From: Pantoea phytobeneficialis
Lineage (GTDB): Bacteria; Pseudomonadota; Gammaproteobacteria; Enterobacterales; Enterobacteriaceae
Length of the DNA stretch: 64,000 nt
NCBI RefSeq assembly: GCF_009728735.1
Contig: NZ_CP024636.1
Location: 3,537,515 to 3,601,514 of the forward strand
Direction of reading: 5' to 3'
Positions 1 to 9,446 of the stretch are shown here, piece after piece. The stretch's first letter is position 1. Each line of letters opens with the position of its first letter. The notes below the pieces were generated by a model. It was not told the DNA's origin and did no database searches. It was given only the letters and a program-made list of their open reading frames with translations. A program made the position numbers and the translations under genes.

Positions 1-278
1 GTGTGGTACCGGTGGAAAAAACGTCCGGGAGCTCAGTCAGGGGGCGTGCGCGGATGTCAAAAACAGGCCCGGCAGACGTAAGGGCGAAACTGTATATGGC
101 GGCGATCGTAGCGATCAGGTGGAATGCCCCGGCGAAGGCGCTGTACCAGAGGCTAATCGCGAAGGGCAAAGCCAGCAAGGCCGCGCTTGGAGCGGTGATG
201 CGCAAGCTGGTTCATCAGTGCTTCGGGGTGCTGAAAACGCGGATGAAGTGGGATGAAAATTACGCAGCTACCGCTTGA
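1..278 (+). mobile_element. IS110-family transposase, C-terminal part (cut by window edge)
   Basis: The reading frame is open from the left edge and stops at TGA 276-278. The roughly 90 visible residues match the C-terminal (Transposase_20) domain of IS110/IS902-type transposases: a Ser-Gly start, the SKTGPADVRAKLYMAA block and a downstream GAVMRKLVHQCFGVLK block. The N-terminal DEDD catalytic domain lies outside the window, so intactness cannot be judged. A GTG at position 3 could act as a start but is probably internal. IS110 elements usually lack clear terminal inverted repeats, and none is visible downstream. The element ends about 45 bases before the Pho-box-like repeats of the phn operon. 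Confidence 0.8.
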
Positions 279-322
279 CGTTCAAGACGGTAGCTACAGA
301 ACACACTGAACCGTAACGGGTG

Positions 323-351
323 CTGTCATTGTTTGATCATTTCCCTGTCAT
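323..351 (+). promoter_or_regulatory. Pho-box-like heptamer array upstream of phnC
   Basis: CTGTCAT occurs at 323-329 and again at 345-351, exactly 22 bases apart, with a degenerate copy (TGATCAT) at 334-340. This 11-base periodicity of CTGTCAT units is the PhoB Pho-box pattern. It lies 67-95 bases before phnC, so phosphate-starvation control of the phosphonate operon is likely. No convincing -10 element at the usual spacing was found. Confidence 0.65.
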
Positions 352-417
352 CAAGCCTTCATCGCCTTTGGCCGTAATAAGCGGGCAATTCACACCTCAG
401 ATGAAACGGAGCGGAAG

Positions 418-1236
418 ATGGCACAGGCACTACTGAAAACCGTGATCGACAATCCTTATGTTCCGCACATTCAGCAGGGCCATAAGGTGCTGTCGGTGCA
501 GGGACTGTGCAAGGCATACGGTGAAAATCGCGTGCTGGATAATGTCAGTTTCGATCTGCATGCGGGAGAACTGGTAGCGGTGATTGGCCGCTCTGGCGCA
601 GGTAAATCGACATTGTTACATATGCTGAACGGCACCATCAGCGCGTCCAAAGGTGCCATTATTAGCGCGGAGCAGCATGATGTGGTGAAACTGAACAGCC
701 GCCAGATGCGTGAATGGCGCAGCGCATGCGGCATGATTTTCCAGGATTTCTGCCTGGTGCCGCGTCTCGATGTGTTGACCAACGTCCTGCTTGGCCGTCT
801 CAGCCAGACCTCTACGCTGAAATCCTTCTTCAAAGTGTTTTCCGAAACCGACCGTGCGCAGGCGATTGAACTGTTGCAGTGGATGAACATGCTGCCGCAG
901 GCGCTGCAACGCGCTGAGAACCTGTCGGGCGGGCAGATGCAACGTGTGGCGATCTGCCGCGCGTTGATGCAAAACCCCAAAATCCTGCTGGCTGATGAGC
1001 CGGTAGCCTCACTCGACCCAAAAAATACTAAACGCATCATGGACGTGCTGCGCCAGGTCAGCGAACAGGGCATCAGCGTGATGGTGAACCTGCATTCGAT
1101 TGAACTGGTGAAAAACTACTGCACCCGCGTGATCGGCATCCAGCGCGGCAAAGTGCTGTTTGACGGACATCCTGCGCAGTTGACCGACGGTCTGCTGCAC
1201 GAGTTGTACGGCGACGAAATTAACCAGCTCCACTAA
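418..1236 (+). CDS. phnC: phosphonate ABC transporter ATP-binding protein
   Basis: 272 residues. ATPase subunit that powers import of phosphonates or related phosphorus oxyanions across the inner membrane. Walker [10 protein letters not shown] lies near residue 60, the ABC signature LSGGQMQR near 160 and Walker B ILLADEP near 185; the D-loop SLDPKN and the switch histidine in VNLHSIE follow. The length is slightly above the usual PhnC because of a 20-residue N-terminal extension. A GGAG precedes the ATG by about 6 bases. It is first in an operon with a binding protein and two permeases and sits behind a Pho-box-like array. Substrate (phosphonate, phosphite or phosphate ester) is not decidable from sequence. 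Confidence 0.88.
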   Translation: MAQALLKTVIDNPYVPHIQQGHKVLSVQGLCKAYGENRVLDNVSFDLHAGELVAVIGRSGAGKSTLLHMLNGTISASKGAIISAEQHDVVKLNSRQMREWRSACGMIFQDFCLVPRLDVLTNVLLGRLSQTSTLKSFFKVFSETDRAQAIELLQWMNMLPQALQRAENLSGGQMQRVAICRALMQNPKILLADEPVASLDPKNTKRIMDVLRQVSEQGISVMVNLHSIELVKNYCTRVIGIQRGKVLFDGHPAQLTDGLLHELYGDEINQLH

Positions 1237-1262
1237 CTCCCACGGCAAGAGAATAACCACCA

Positions 1263-2192
1263 ATGAAACTGACTTCTTTAGCTTTACTGACTGGCGCTCT
1301 GATGGCTTTTGGCGTTAACGCAGCGGATGCACCAAAACAGCTTAACCTCGGGATTCTGGGCGGTCAGAACGCCACCCAGCAGATTGGCGACAACCAGTGC
1401 GTGAAAACCTTCTTCGACAAAGAACTGAACGTCGACACGCAACTGCGTAACTCGTCTGATTATTCAGGCGTGATTCAGGGGCTGCTGGGTAACAAGATTG
1501 ACCTGGTACTGAGCATGTCACCCGCATCCTATGCCTCGGTCTACCTGCAAAACCCGAAAGCCGTGGATATCGTCGGGATCGTGGTGGATGACAAAGACGG
1601 TTCGAAAGGTTACCACTCGGTGGTGATCGTCAAGGCCGACAGCCCGTACAAAAAGCTGGAAGATCTGAAGGGTAAATCGTTTGGTATGGCTGACCCGGAC
1701 TCAACGTCGGGTTTCCTGATGCCAAATCAGGCGTTTAAGAAAGAGTTTGGCGGTACGGTAGATGACAAATACAAAGGCACCTTCTCTAACGTAACCTTCT
1801 CTGGCGGCCATGAGCAGGACATCCTCGGCGTGTTGAACGGTCAGTTCGACGGGGCGGTGACCTGGACCTCACTGGTGGGCGACTACAACACCGGGTACAC
1901 CTCGGGTGCCTTTGGTCGTCTGATTCGTATGGACCACCCGGACCTGATGAAGCAGATTCGCATCATCTGGCAGTCACCGTTGATCCCGAATGGCCCGATC
2001 CTGGTAAGCAACAATCTTCCGGCTGACTTTAAACAGAAAGTGGTGGATACCATCAAGAAACTGGATAAAGAGGATCATAGCTGCTTTGTTAAAGCGGTGG
2101 GCGGTGAGCAACATATCGGCGCGGCTACCGTAGCGGATTATCAGAACATCATTGATATGAAACGTGATCTGATGAAGGGTAGCCGTGGGTAG
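1263..2192 (+). CDS. phnD: phosphonate ABC transporter substrate-binding protein
   Basis: 309 residues. Periplasmic binding protein that delivers phosphonates to the PhnC/PhnE transporter. A signal peptide is clear (MKLTSLALLTGALMAFG, cleavage probably after VNAA). The PhnD family core is visible: the NLGILGGQNATQ strand, LKGKSFGMADPDSTSG and the FSGGHEQDILGVLNGQFDGA block near residue 195. It starts 26 bases after phnC. The operon is interrupted just downstream by a palindromic repeat, which may stabilise the phnCD part of the mRNA and raise binding-protein levels (inference). Confidence 0.87.
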   Translation: MKLTSLALLTGALMAFGVNAADAPKQLNLGILGGQNATQQIGDNQCVKTFFDKELNVDTQLRNSSDYSGVIQGLLGNKIDLVLSMSPASYASVYLQNPKAVDIVGIVVDDKDGSKGYHSVVIVKADSPYKKLEDLKGKSFGMADPDSTSGFLMPNQAFKKEFGGTVDDKYKGTFSNVTFSGGHEQDILGVLNGQFDGAVTWTSLVGDYNTGYTSGAFGRLIRMDHPDLMKQIRIIWQSPLIPNGPILVSNNLPADFKQKVVDTIKKLDKEDHSCFVKAVGGEQHIGAATVADYQNIIDMKRDLMKGSRG

Positions 2193-2204
2193 ACCTCTGC
2201 GGTC

Positions 2205-2345
2205 TGTGACCCTCACCCCGGCCCTTGCCATACTGGGTGCGGTCTGTGACCCTCACCCCGGCCCTCTCCCATAAGGGAGAGGGAGATGTGCCATATGCTC
2301 GATCAGTTCCCTCTCCCGCTTGCGGGAGAGGGTTAGGGTGAGGGC
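2205..2345. repeat. Family A palindromic repeat inside the phn operon
   Basis: Two GC-rich hairpins built on CCCTCTCCC...GGGAGAGGG flank a spacer containing CATATGCTCGATC, with outer arms CCCTCACCCCGG and TTAGGGTGAGGG. A truncated extra copy of the outer arm lies at 2208-2228. The element separates phnD from the first permease. The same element occurs at 9296-9400 and 15481-15690, and a spacer variant at 24020-24141 and 57058-57165. Confidence 0.85.
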
Positions 2346-2383
2346 AGCAACCTGCACCTCACACAACCACAGGACTCCCCCCT

Positions 2384-3247
2384 TTGACCGACTTCGAACA
2401 CTACTACCAACGCATCCGCCGTCAGCAAAAGCGTGACACGCTGCTGTGGTCATTGCTGCTGGTGGCGCTGTATCTCGCTGCGGGCAACATCGCAGAATTC
2501 AACCTGGTGACGGTCTGGCAATCGCTGCCGCATTTCTTTGACTACATCGGCGAAACCCTGCCGGTTTTGCACTTGCCGGTGTTGTTTGCCGATGTCAAAA
2601 CCGAAGGTTCCCTGGCTTACTGGGGGTATCGCCTGAATATCCAGTTGCCGCTGATCTGGGAAACCCTGCAACTGGCAGTTTCTTCCACGTTGCTCGGCGT
2701 GGGTATCGCCGCCGTATTGGCCTTTTTCGCCGCCGATAACACTCAGTCGCCGAAGAGCGCACGCGTCGCCATTCGTGCCTTTGTCGCCTTTCTGCGTACC
2801 ATGCCGGAACTGGCGTGGGCGGTGATGTTTGTGATGGCTTTTGGTATCGGCGCGATCCCCGGTTTTCTCGCCCTGGCGCTGCACACCATTGGCAGCCTGA
2901 CCAAGCTGTTTTATGAAGCGATTGAGAGCGCCTCGGACAAACCGGTACGCGGCCTTGCCGCCTGTGGGGCCAGCAAATTGCAGCGGATGCGTTTTGCTTT
3001 CTGGCCGCAGGTCAAACCGACCTTTCTCTCCTACAGCTTTATGCGTCTGGAGATCAACTTCCGCTCCTCGACCATTCTTGGTCTGGTCGGCGCGGGGGGC
3101 ATCGGTCAGGAGCTGATGACCAATATCAAACTGGATCGTTATGATCAGGTCAGCATTACGCTGCTGCTGATCATTGTGGTGGTGTCACTGCTGGATACGC
3201 TCTCCGGCTGGTTGCGCCGCCGCGTGGTGGAAGGAGAACGCGCATGA
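2384..3247 (+). CDS. phnE: phosphonate ABC transporter permease, first copy
   Basis: 287 residues. Inner-membrane permease of the PhnE type with about six hydrophobic segments. The coupling-helix region (EAIESASDKPVRGLAACGAS, near residue 185) and the C-terminal GLVGAGGIGQEL motif are typical of PhnE. The start is a TTG with AGGA about 9 bases upstream; no ATG gives a full-length protein. It overlaps the next permease by 4 bases (ATGA), so the two are translationally coupled and probably form a heterodimer. A family A repeat sits between phnD and this gene. Confidence 0.82.
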   Translation: MTDFEHYYQRIRRQQKRDTLLWSLLLVALYLAAGNIAEFNLVTVWQSLPHFFDYIGETLPVLHLPVLFADVKTEGSLAYWGYRLNIQLPLIWETLQLAVSSTLLGVGIAAVLAFFAADNTQSPKSARVAIRAFVAFLRTMPELAWAVMFVMAFGIGAIPGFLALALHTIGSLTKLFYEAIESASDKPVRGLAACGASKLQRMRFAFWPQVKPTFLSYSFMRLEINFRSSTILGLVGAGGIGQELMTNIKLDRYDQVSITLLLIIVVVSLLDTLSGWLRRRVVEGERA

Positions 3248-4128
3248 TCGCCCTGGCCCCGGATATCAGCCGGCTGAAGCAGCAACACCCGGAACTGTTT
3301 GCGGCGCAAAATCGTTACCTGCGTCGGATCGCCCTGATCGCCCTGGCGGTGTTGTTGTACTACGTTTTTTTCTTTGAATACTTTGGTATCGAATGGAGTC
3401 GCCTGCTGATCGGCTGCCAGCAACTGGGACGTTATTTTCTGCGCATGTTTGTCTGGCAGGATTTCGCCAACTGGCCGTTTGGTTACTACCTGTCGCAGAT
3501 TGGCATCACACTGGCGATTGTGTTTGCCGGAACCCTGACCGCCACGCTGTTGGCGTTACCGATCTCCTTTCTCGCGGCGCGGAATGTCATGCACGGTTCC
3601 ATCACCCGACCAATTTCCCTGCTGATGCGTCGTGTATTGGATGTGCTGCGCGGTATCGATATGGCGATTTGGGGGCTGATCTTTGTACGCGCCGTCGGGA
3701 TGGGGCCGCTGGCCGGGGTGCTGGCGATTGTGATGCAGGATATCGGCCTGCTGGGCAAGCTCTACGCCGAAGGGCATGAAGCGGTGGAACGCTCGCCCAG
3801 CCGGGGGCTTGGCGCGGTCGGAGCCAACAGTTTGCAGAAGCATCGCTTCGGCATTTTTACCCAATCGTTCCCGACTTTCCTGGCCCTGAGCCTGTACCAG
3901 ATTGAATCTAACACCCGTTCGGCGGCGGTGTTGGGTTTTGTCGGTGCGGGTGGCGTGGGTCTGGTGTATGCCGAGAATATGCGTTTATGGAACTGGGACG
4001 TGGTGATGTTTATCACCCTGATTCTGGCGGCCATCGTGATGATGATGGATGTCATCTCCAGCCGCCTGCGTAAACGTTATATCAGCGGGAAAGCGGTGCC
4101 GCTGTGGCAGCCTGCCGGGCGCGATTAA
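3244..4128 (+). CDS. phnE: phosphonate ABC transporter permease, second copy
   Basis: 294 residues. Second PhnE-type permease, with hydrophobic segments around residues 30-50, 80-105, 125-165 and 235-275, the coupling region EGHEAVERSPSRGLGAVGAN and the FVGAGGVGLVYAE motif. Two different permeases in tandem suggest a PhnE1/PhnE2 heterodimer, as in many proteobacterial phosphonate and phosphite transporters. It ends the operon, and its last 47 bases overlap the 3' end of the convergent sensor kinase gene. No C-P lyase genes are in the window, so the transporter feeds enzymes encoded elsewhere. Confidence 0.82.
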   Translation: MIALAPDISRLKQQHPELFAAQNRYLRRIALIALAVLLYYVFFFEYFGIEWSRLLIGCQQLGRYFLRMFVWQDFANWPFGYYLSQIGITLAIVFAGTLTATLLALPISFLAARNVMHGSITRPISLLMRRVLDVLRGIDMAIWGLIFVRAVGMGPLAGVLAIVMQDIGLLGKLYAEGHEAVERSPSRGLGAVGANSLQKHRFGIFTQSFPTFLALSLYQIESNTRSAAVLGFVGAGGVGLVYAENMRLWNWDVVMFITLILAAIVMMMDVISSRLRKRYISGKAVPLWQPAGRD

Positions 4129-6646
4129 GCCGTTCACTGCGTTGCCAGGCGCGTTCCAGCGCCTGTACCAGTTGCGCCTGATGCCAGGGTTTTGCCAGCC
4201 GTTCACACAGCGGCAGCATAACTGGCGTCTGGCGCAGATCCTGTCCGCTAATCAACAAGGTGGCGAGATGGGGGTAGTGCTGCTGGGCCTGGCGAATCAC
4301 ATCCGCCCCGTTCAGGCTGCCGGGTAGCATCAGGTCGCTGATCAGCAATTCAATATCCGGCGTCTGGCGCAACAGCGCGAGGGCGCTCTCGCCATCGCCA
4401 CACTCCAGCGTTAAATAACCTAACTGGTGCAGATGCTCGCACAACGTCTGGCGTACTGCCGGTTCGTCGTCGAGCACCAGCACCAGCCGGTCAGCACTGT
4501 CGCTCAGCGTGGCGGGAAGTGGCGCAGGGACGGGTTGGGCGACGACTGGTGCGCGCGGCAGCAACAGGCGTACGGTGGTGCCCTGGCCGGGGGCGGTTTC
4601 CAGTTCAATCTGCCCGCCAGATTGCCGGACAAAGCCATACACCATCGATAGCCCCAGCCCGCTGCCGCTACCCAGCGCTTTGGTGGTAAAGAAGGGTTCG
4701 AACACCTGACTGCGTACTTCCGCCGACATGCCACAGCCGTGATCGATCACTTCAATGGTGACACGATCACCTTCATCGCGGTGCTGATGCCAGATACGCA
4801 GACGGATTTCGCCGCTCTGTTTTTCCATCGCGTCCCGCGCATTGACCACCAGATTCATCAGCGCGTTTTCCAGTTGTCCGGCGTCGATCCACGCGGGCCA
4901 GCCGGGGCGCTGCGCCTCAATCACCAGTTGCTGGCCCGGCAGCAGCGAATGCTGCAACAAGCCTTGAAGGTTATCCACCAACTCCACCACCGACACGGCG
5001 CGTGGGTAGAGCGCCTGTTTGCGCGAAAAGGCCAGCAGCCGCTGGGTCAGTTGCGCCGCGCGGTCGGCGGCCTGACGGGCGCGCTCCACCCGGCTGGCGA
5101 GGGTGCCGGGCGGCAGTTGATCGACGGTCAGGGCCAGACTGCCGATAATCACCGCCAGCAGATTGTTGAAATCATGCGCCAGACCGCCGGTCAGTTGCCC
5201 GACGGCTTTCATCTTCTGGCTGTGCAGCAGCGCTTCTTCCAACGCTTTGCGTGTCGTGCGTTCCAGTACGGTATTGACCATGCCACGCCGTGGTACCGGA
5301 CTGAAGCGCAACTCCAGCGTGCGGCCATCGGCCAGCCGCACTTCCTGCGCTTCACCCAGCCCATGCAGTTCAATCTTCAGCCGCTTCAGCAATTGTTGGT
5401 AATGCAGGCCGCGATGTAGCTCGCGCGGCGCAATGCCGAGCAGTTGCGGGTACTGTGCATTCCATACCACCAGCTCGCCGCCGTTATCGAACAGGGCAAA
5501 GCCATCGCGCATCGCCAGAAAGGTTGATTCCAGTTGGTTACTTTTCTCTTTTAACAGGCGTGAGGTGTGCGCCAGCGATGCGGTATTGCGGGCGAAGACG
5601 TTGAAGGCGCGCGCCAGATCGCCCAGTTCATCACGCCGTGCCAGTCCGGGAACGTTGACGCTTTTCTCCCCCTGCGCCAGTTGCGTCATGGCGTGGGCGA
5701 TCGCGGTCAGACTGGAGCCCAGGTTGCGATAAATGTAATAACCGGCATAACCGGTGATCAGCAGCGCCAGCAGCATAAACAGCACGATAAAACCGATGAT
5801 GGAATCCAGTTCCTGATGGGTGGCCTGGCTGCGGGCGTCATTCTGCTGCGCGACCAGTTGCACGTAATGGGTGATGTCATCATTCAACATCGCCACCAGG
5901 GCTTTGATGCGATAGGTGGCATAGGCGATAGCGATATCACTCTGCTCCAGTTGGCTGGCAACCGGCAGCAGCGTCAACTCGGTGCTGACCAGTTGCTGCA
6001 CTTTGTCGGCCAGTACCCCCTGCAACGGGGTGGCAGACCAGGCTGCATTGAGTGAATTCAGTTGGCGCACCGCTGCCTGTGGCGCGGTGGACTGAATCGC
6101 CACGGTCAGCAGGCGGGCGGTTTGTTGACGCAGGTCGAGGGACAGAGGCTGGCTGGTGACAAGGCTATCGATATGGTTGAGCAATAGCTGCGCCTGCCAC
6201 AAGCCACTCAGCATCAGGTTACGTTGCAGATGGCGTTCGTGACCTTTCAGCAGCAGTTGATTGATACTTTGTTCCAGCATCTGGCTACGCTCGCGAATAC
6301 GTTGCAACAATGCCGGTTGCTGTGCCGCCAGCGGTGCGCTTGCCAGCCGGCTCAGCGACTGCTGCAACGCCTGCTGGGTTTGTTGTAGCCGCGCCGATTC
6401 GCTTTGATACTCCAGTGCCCCCACCACCTGCGACAAACGCACTGCCGCCGTTGCCACATTGGCGGTATCGCGTGCCAGTGCCAGACTGCCGTTCATATCC
6501 GCCAGGGTTTGCGCCTGGGCTTGTTCCTGAATGTGACCGGCGTGGCGAAATCCGCTAATAGCGACGAGGCCGACCGCCAGCGTAACGCACACCACCAGCA
6601 GGTTAAACAGCAGCAGGCGACCGCGTGCGCCCAGGCTCCGACTCAT
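4082..6646 (-). CDS. hybrid sensor histidine kinase next to sugar operon
   Basis: 854 residues. Membrane hybrid kinase: TM1 at about residues 10-32, a mostly helical periplasmic sensor to about 280, TM2 at about 283-306, HAMP, a PAS-like domain (about 370-465), HisKA with the phospho-accepting His in LAHDFNNLLAV near 492, HATPase_c (N box NALMNLVVNARDAM, G boxes DHGCGMS and GSGSGLGLSM), and a C-terminal receiver with Asp in LLISDLMLPG. No HPt domain is visible. The start at 6646 has GGAGGG 7 bases upstream and is preferred over an in-frame ATG 24 bases earlier. It is divergent from the sugar transporter operon whose far end carries a lone response regulator, so the two are probably partners (inference). 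Confidence 0.85.
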   Translation of the reverse strand: MSRSLGARGRLLLFNLLVVCVTLAVGLVAISGFRHAGHIQEQAQAQTLADMNGSLALARDTANVATAAVRLSQVVGALEYQSESARLQQTQQALQQSLSRLASAPLAAQQPALLQRIRERSQMLEQSINQLLLKGHERHLQRNLMLSGLWQAQLLLNHIDSLVTSQPLSLDLRQQTARLLTVAIQSTAPQAAVRQLNSLNAAWSATPLQGVLADKVQQLVSTELTLLPVASQLEQSDIAIAYATYRIKALVAMLNDDITHYVQLVAQQNDARSQATHQELDSIIGFIVLFMLLALLITGYAGYYIYRNLGSSLTAIAHAMTQLAQGEKSVNVPGLARRDELGDLARAFNVFARNTASLAHTSRLLKEKSNQLESTFLAMRDGFALFDNGGELVVWNAQYPQLLGIAPRELHRGLHYQQLLKRLKIELHGLGEAQEVRLADGRTLELRFSPVPRRGMVNTVLERTTRKALEEALLHSQKMKAVGQLTGGLAHDFNNLLAVIIGSLALTVDQLPPGTLASRVERARQAADRAAQLTQRLLAFSRKQALYPRAVSVVELVDNLQGLLQHSLLPGQQLVIEAQRPGWPAWIDAGQLENALMNLVVNARDAMEKQSGEIRLRIWHQHRDEGDRVTIEVIDHGCGMSAEVRSQVFEPFFTTKALGSGSGLGLSMVYGFVRQSGGQIELETAPGQGTTVRLLLPRAPVVAQPVPAPLPATLSDSADRLVLVLDDEPAVRQTLCEHLHQLGYLTLECGDGESALALLRQTPDIELLISDLMLPGSLNGADVIRQAQQHYPHLATLLISGQDLRQTPVMLPLCERLAKPWHQAQLVQALERAWQRSERLNRARQAATAAPLSR

Positions 6647-6707
6647 GTTGCACCCTCCAACCGGCCTCATTCAGCGCGAGTATAGAAGTCGGTCGGCGGT
6701 GAAATAT

Positions 6708-6748
6708 GACAAATATAAATGGCGGCTGACATTTTCCATTTATCTGTC
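6708..6748. promoter_or_regulatory. Inverted repeat between sensor kinase and sugar operon
   Basis: ATAAATGG (6715-6722) and CCATTTAT (6736-6743) form a perfect 8-base inverted repeat, extended by GACA (6708) and TGTC (6745-6748). It lies in the 144-base gap between two divergent starts. It could be an operator for the response regulator at 13006-13752 (inference). Confidence 0.45.
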
Positions 6749-6790
6749 GCTGATTAACTCGCTGCACCCTTTGCCAGCAGGAGCGCAGCG

Positions 6791-8296
6791 ATGACGGCCA
6801 CACCGATTCTGGAAATGCGGGCAATCACCCGACGTTTTGGCAGCTTTTACGCGTTGAAAGGGGTGGACCTGACGGTCTGGCCCGGTGAAGTCCATGCGCT
6901 GATGGGGGAAAACGGCGCAGGCAAAAGCACCCTGATGAAGATCCTCGCCGGGGCTTACACCGCCAGCAGCGGGGAGATCCTGATTGATGGGCAGCCTTAC
7001 GCCATTAAAGGTCCGAAAGAGGCGCTGGCGGCGGGCATCACCCTGATTTACCAGGAGATCAACCTGGCACCCAACCTGACGGTGGCGGAGAACATTTTCC
7101 TCGGCAGTGAAATCACTCGCGCCGGTTTAGTCAAACGCCGTCAAATGGCGGAAGAGGCACAACAGGTGATTGACCGCCTGGGTGCGCAGTTCAGCGCCAC
7201 TGACCTGGTGAGCCGACTGAGTATTGCTGAGCAGCAGCAGGTGGAGATTGCCCGTGCGCTGCATCGCAAAAGTCGCATTCTGGTGATGGATGAACCGACC
7301 GCTGCACTCTCCAATCGCGAAACCGAGCAACTGTTTGCGCTGATCAAACGTCTGCGCAGTGAAGGCATGGCGATCATCTATATCAGCCATCGTATGGCGG
7401 AAGTGTATGAGCTTTCCGACCGTGTCAGCGTGCTGCGCGATGGTCAATACGTTGGCAGCCTGACGCGTGACCAACTGAATGCCAGTGAGCTGGTGCGCAT
7501 GATGGTCGGGCGGCCCCTCAGCGATCTGTTTAACAAAGATCGATCCATTCCGTTCGGCGCCATTCGTCTCGCCGTGAATCACCTTGGCGATGGCAAAAAG
7601 GTTTATCCCAGTAGTCTGGCGGTGCGGGCCGGGGAGATAGTCGGTCTTGCCGGACTGGTGGGTGCCGGGCGCAGCGAGCTGGCGCAGCTGATTTTTGGGG
7701 TGCACAAACCGAGCAGCGGGGAAATCTGGATCGATGGCGAACAGGTAAAAATTCATTCACCGCGTGAAGCCATCGCCCACGGCATCGGTTTTCTTACCGA
7801 GAACCGGAAAGAGCAGGGCTTGTTTCTCGAACTGGCGGCGCAGGAAAACATTGTGATGGCGACGCTGGAACGCGATGCCAGTTACGGTCTGCTTAATCGC
7901 CGCAAAGGGCAGAAGATTGCCAGCGAAGCGATCCAGACCCTCAACATCCGTGTCCCCCATGCTCAGGTCCGTGCCGGTGGCCTCTCCGGCGGCAACCAGC
8001 AGAAGCTGCTGGTGTCGCGCTGGGTGGCGATTGCACCGCGCATCCTGATCCTCGATGAACCGACGCGCGGTGTCGACGTCGGTGCCAAAAGTGAGATCTA
8101 TCGCATGATGAGCCAACTGGCGCAGCAGGGCGTGGCGATTCTGATGATCTCCAGCGAGCTGCCGGAAGTGGTGGGGATGAGCGACCGGGTTTACGTAATG
8201 CGTGCCGGCACCATTGCCGGTGAATTAAGCGCGAACGAGATCAGCCAGGAAAACATTATGACGCTGGCCACCGGCGCACAGCCGGCCCATGCGTGA
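6791..8296 (+). CDS. sugar ABC transporter ATP-binding protein (RbsA-like)
   Basis: 501 residues. Tandem ATPase of the carbohydrate uptake transporter 2 family. The N-terminal domain has Walker [10 protein letters not shown] and Walker B ILVMDEP. The C-terminal domain has the degenerate P-loop region [10 protein letters not shown], signature LSGGNQQK and [16 protein letters not shown], which is typical of RbsA, XylG and AraG. An AGGAG precedes the ATG. It opens a six-gene operon with permease, binding protein, isomerase, aldolase and kinase. The family is certain; the exact sugar is not, though the enzymes downstream suggest a pentose or hexose that becomes a ketose. Confidence 0.9.
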   Translation: MTATPILEMRAITRRFGSFYALKGVDLTVWPGEVHALMGENGAGKSTLMKILAGAYTASSGEILIDGQPYAIKGPKEALAAGITLIYQEINLAPNLTVAENIFLGSEITRAGLVKRRQMAEEAQQVIDRLGAQFSATDLVSRLSIAEQQQVEIARALHRKSRILVMDEPTAALSNRETEQLFALIKRLRSEGMAIIYISHRMAEVYELSDRVSVLRDGQYVGSLTRDQLNASELVRMMVGRPLSDLFNKDRSIPFGAIRLAVNHLGDGKKVYPSSLAVRAGEIVGLAGLVGAGRSELAQLIFGVHKPSSGEIWIDGEQVKIHSPREAIAHGIGFLTENRKEQGLFLELAAQENIVMATLERDASYGLLNRRKGQKIASEAIQTLNIRVPHAQVRAGGLSGGNQQKLLVSRWVAIAPRILILDEPTRGVDVGAKSEIYRMMSQLAQQGVAILMISSELPEVVGMSDRVYVMRAGTIAGELSANEISQENIMTLATGAQPAHA

Positions 8297-8306
8297 GGAG
8301 ACGAGG

Positions 8307-9290
8307 ATGACCAGTGAAACCACCCGAATGAAAAACCCCACGCTGAAACGGGCGCTGATGGCGGATCTGTTGCAGACCGTTGGCATCCTGCCGATTTTGA
8401 TTCTGATTGTCGCGGTGTTTGGCTTTGTTGCACCGAACTTTTTTACCGAGGCCAACCTGCTGAACATTACCCGTCAGGCGTCGATCAACATCGTGCTGGC
8501 GGCGGGGATGACCTTTGTGATTCTGACCGGCGGTATTGATTTGTCGGTGGGGTCGATGCTCGGTACTACCGCGGTGGTGGCAATGGTGGTGTCGCTCGAT
8601 CCGGCCTTCGCCAGCCTGACCATTCCGGCGGCGCTCGGGGCAGGGCTGATCATGGGGCTGTTCAACGGCTTGCTGGTGGCGTGGGCGGGACTGCCGCCGT
8701 TTATCGTCACCCTCGGTACTTATACCGCGCTGCGTGGTGCGGCCTACCTGCTGGCCGACGGCACCACGATGATCAACTCCGACATCAACTTTGAGTGGAT
8801 CGGCAACGGCTACATCGGGCCGATTCCCTGGCTGATTGTTATCGCCTTTGCGGTAATTGCGCTGTGCTGGTTCATCCTGCGCCGTACCACGCTGGGGGTT
8901 CACATCTATGCGGTGGGCGGCAACATGCAGGCCGCCCGGCTGACCGGTATCAAGGTTGGCGCGGTGCTGGTGTTTGTCTACGCGGTGAGCGGCCTGCTGT
9001 CCGGCTTGGGCGGCCTGATGAGCGCCTCGCGTCTCTACAGCGCCAACGGCAACCTCGGTGTCGGCTATGAGCTGGATGCTATCGCTGCGGTGATCCTCGG
9101 CGGCACCAGCTTCGTCGGCGGCATCGGCACCATTACCGGCACGCTGATTGGTGCGCTGATTATCGCCACCCTGAATAACGGTATGACGCTGATGGGGGTG
9201 TCGTACTTCTGGCAACTGGTGATTAAAGGCGCGGTGATCATTATCGCCGTGCTGATCGATAAATATCGCACCCGGCATCATGTGGGGTAG
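8307..9290 (+). CDS. sugar ABC transporter permease (RbsC-like)
   Basis: 327 residues. Inner-membrane permease of the RbsC/XylH/AraH type, hydrophobic almost throughout. The family motif ILTGGIDLSVGSML is near residue 75, and the coupling motif AVGGNMQAARLTGI near 210. The start at 8307 has GAGGAG about 6 bases upstream and is preferred over an in-frame ATG at 8289 that overlaps the ATPase gene. A family A palindromic repeat lies directly after the stop and before the binding protein gene. Confidence 0.88.
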   Translation: MTSETTRMKNPTLKRALMADLLQTVGILPILILIVAVFGFVAPNFFTEANLLNITRQASINIVLAAGMTFVILTGGIDLSVGSMLGTTAVVAMVVSLDPAFASLTIPAALGAGLIMGLFNGLLVAWAGLPPFIVTLGTYTALRGAAYLLADGTTMINSDINFEWIGNGYIGPIPWLIVIAFAVIALCWFILRRTTLGVHIYAVGGNMQAARLTGIKVGAVLVFVYAVSGLLSGLGGLMSASRLYSANGNLGVGYELDAIAAVILGGTSFVGGIGTITGTLIGALIIATLNNGMTLMGVSYFWQLVIKGAVIIIAVLIDKYRTRHHVG

Positions 9291-9295
9291 GTGCG

Positions 9296-9400
9296 GTCTG
9301 TAACCCTCACCCCGGCCCTCTCCCATAAGGGAGAGGGGGATGTGCCATATGCTCGATCGGTTCCCTCTCCCGCTTGCGGGAGAGGGTTAGGGTGAGGGCA
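9296..9400. repeat. Family A palindromic repeat inside the sugar operon
   Basis: Almost the same sequence as the element at 2205-2345: arm CCCTCACCCCGG, hairpin CCCTCTCCC/GGGAGAGGG, spacer with CATATGCTCGATC, second hairpin, then TTAGGGTGAGGG. It lies between permease and binding protein genes, where it could set different mRNA stabilities. Confidence 0.85.
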
Positions 9401-9446
9401 AGGGCAGCAACAATACAAAACCAAAAAAAGCAGGAGAACATCGACT

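Noticed and set aside
8256..9326. Long minus-strand frame of 356 codons opposite the sugar permease
   Set aside because: It mirrors a clear RbsC-like gene; composition (Gln, His, Arg-rich) is typical of antisense frames in GC-rich coding DNA.
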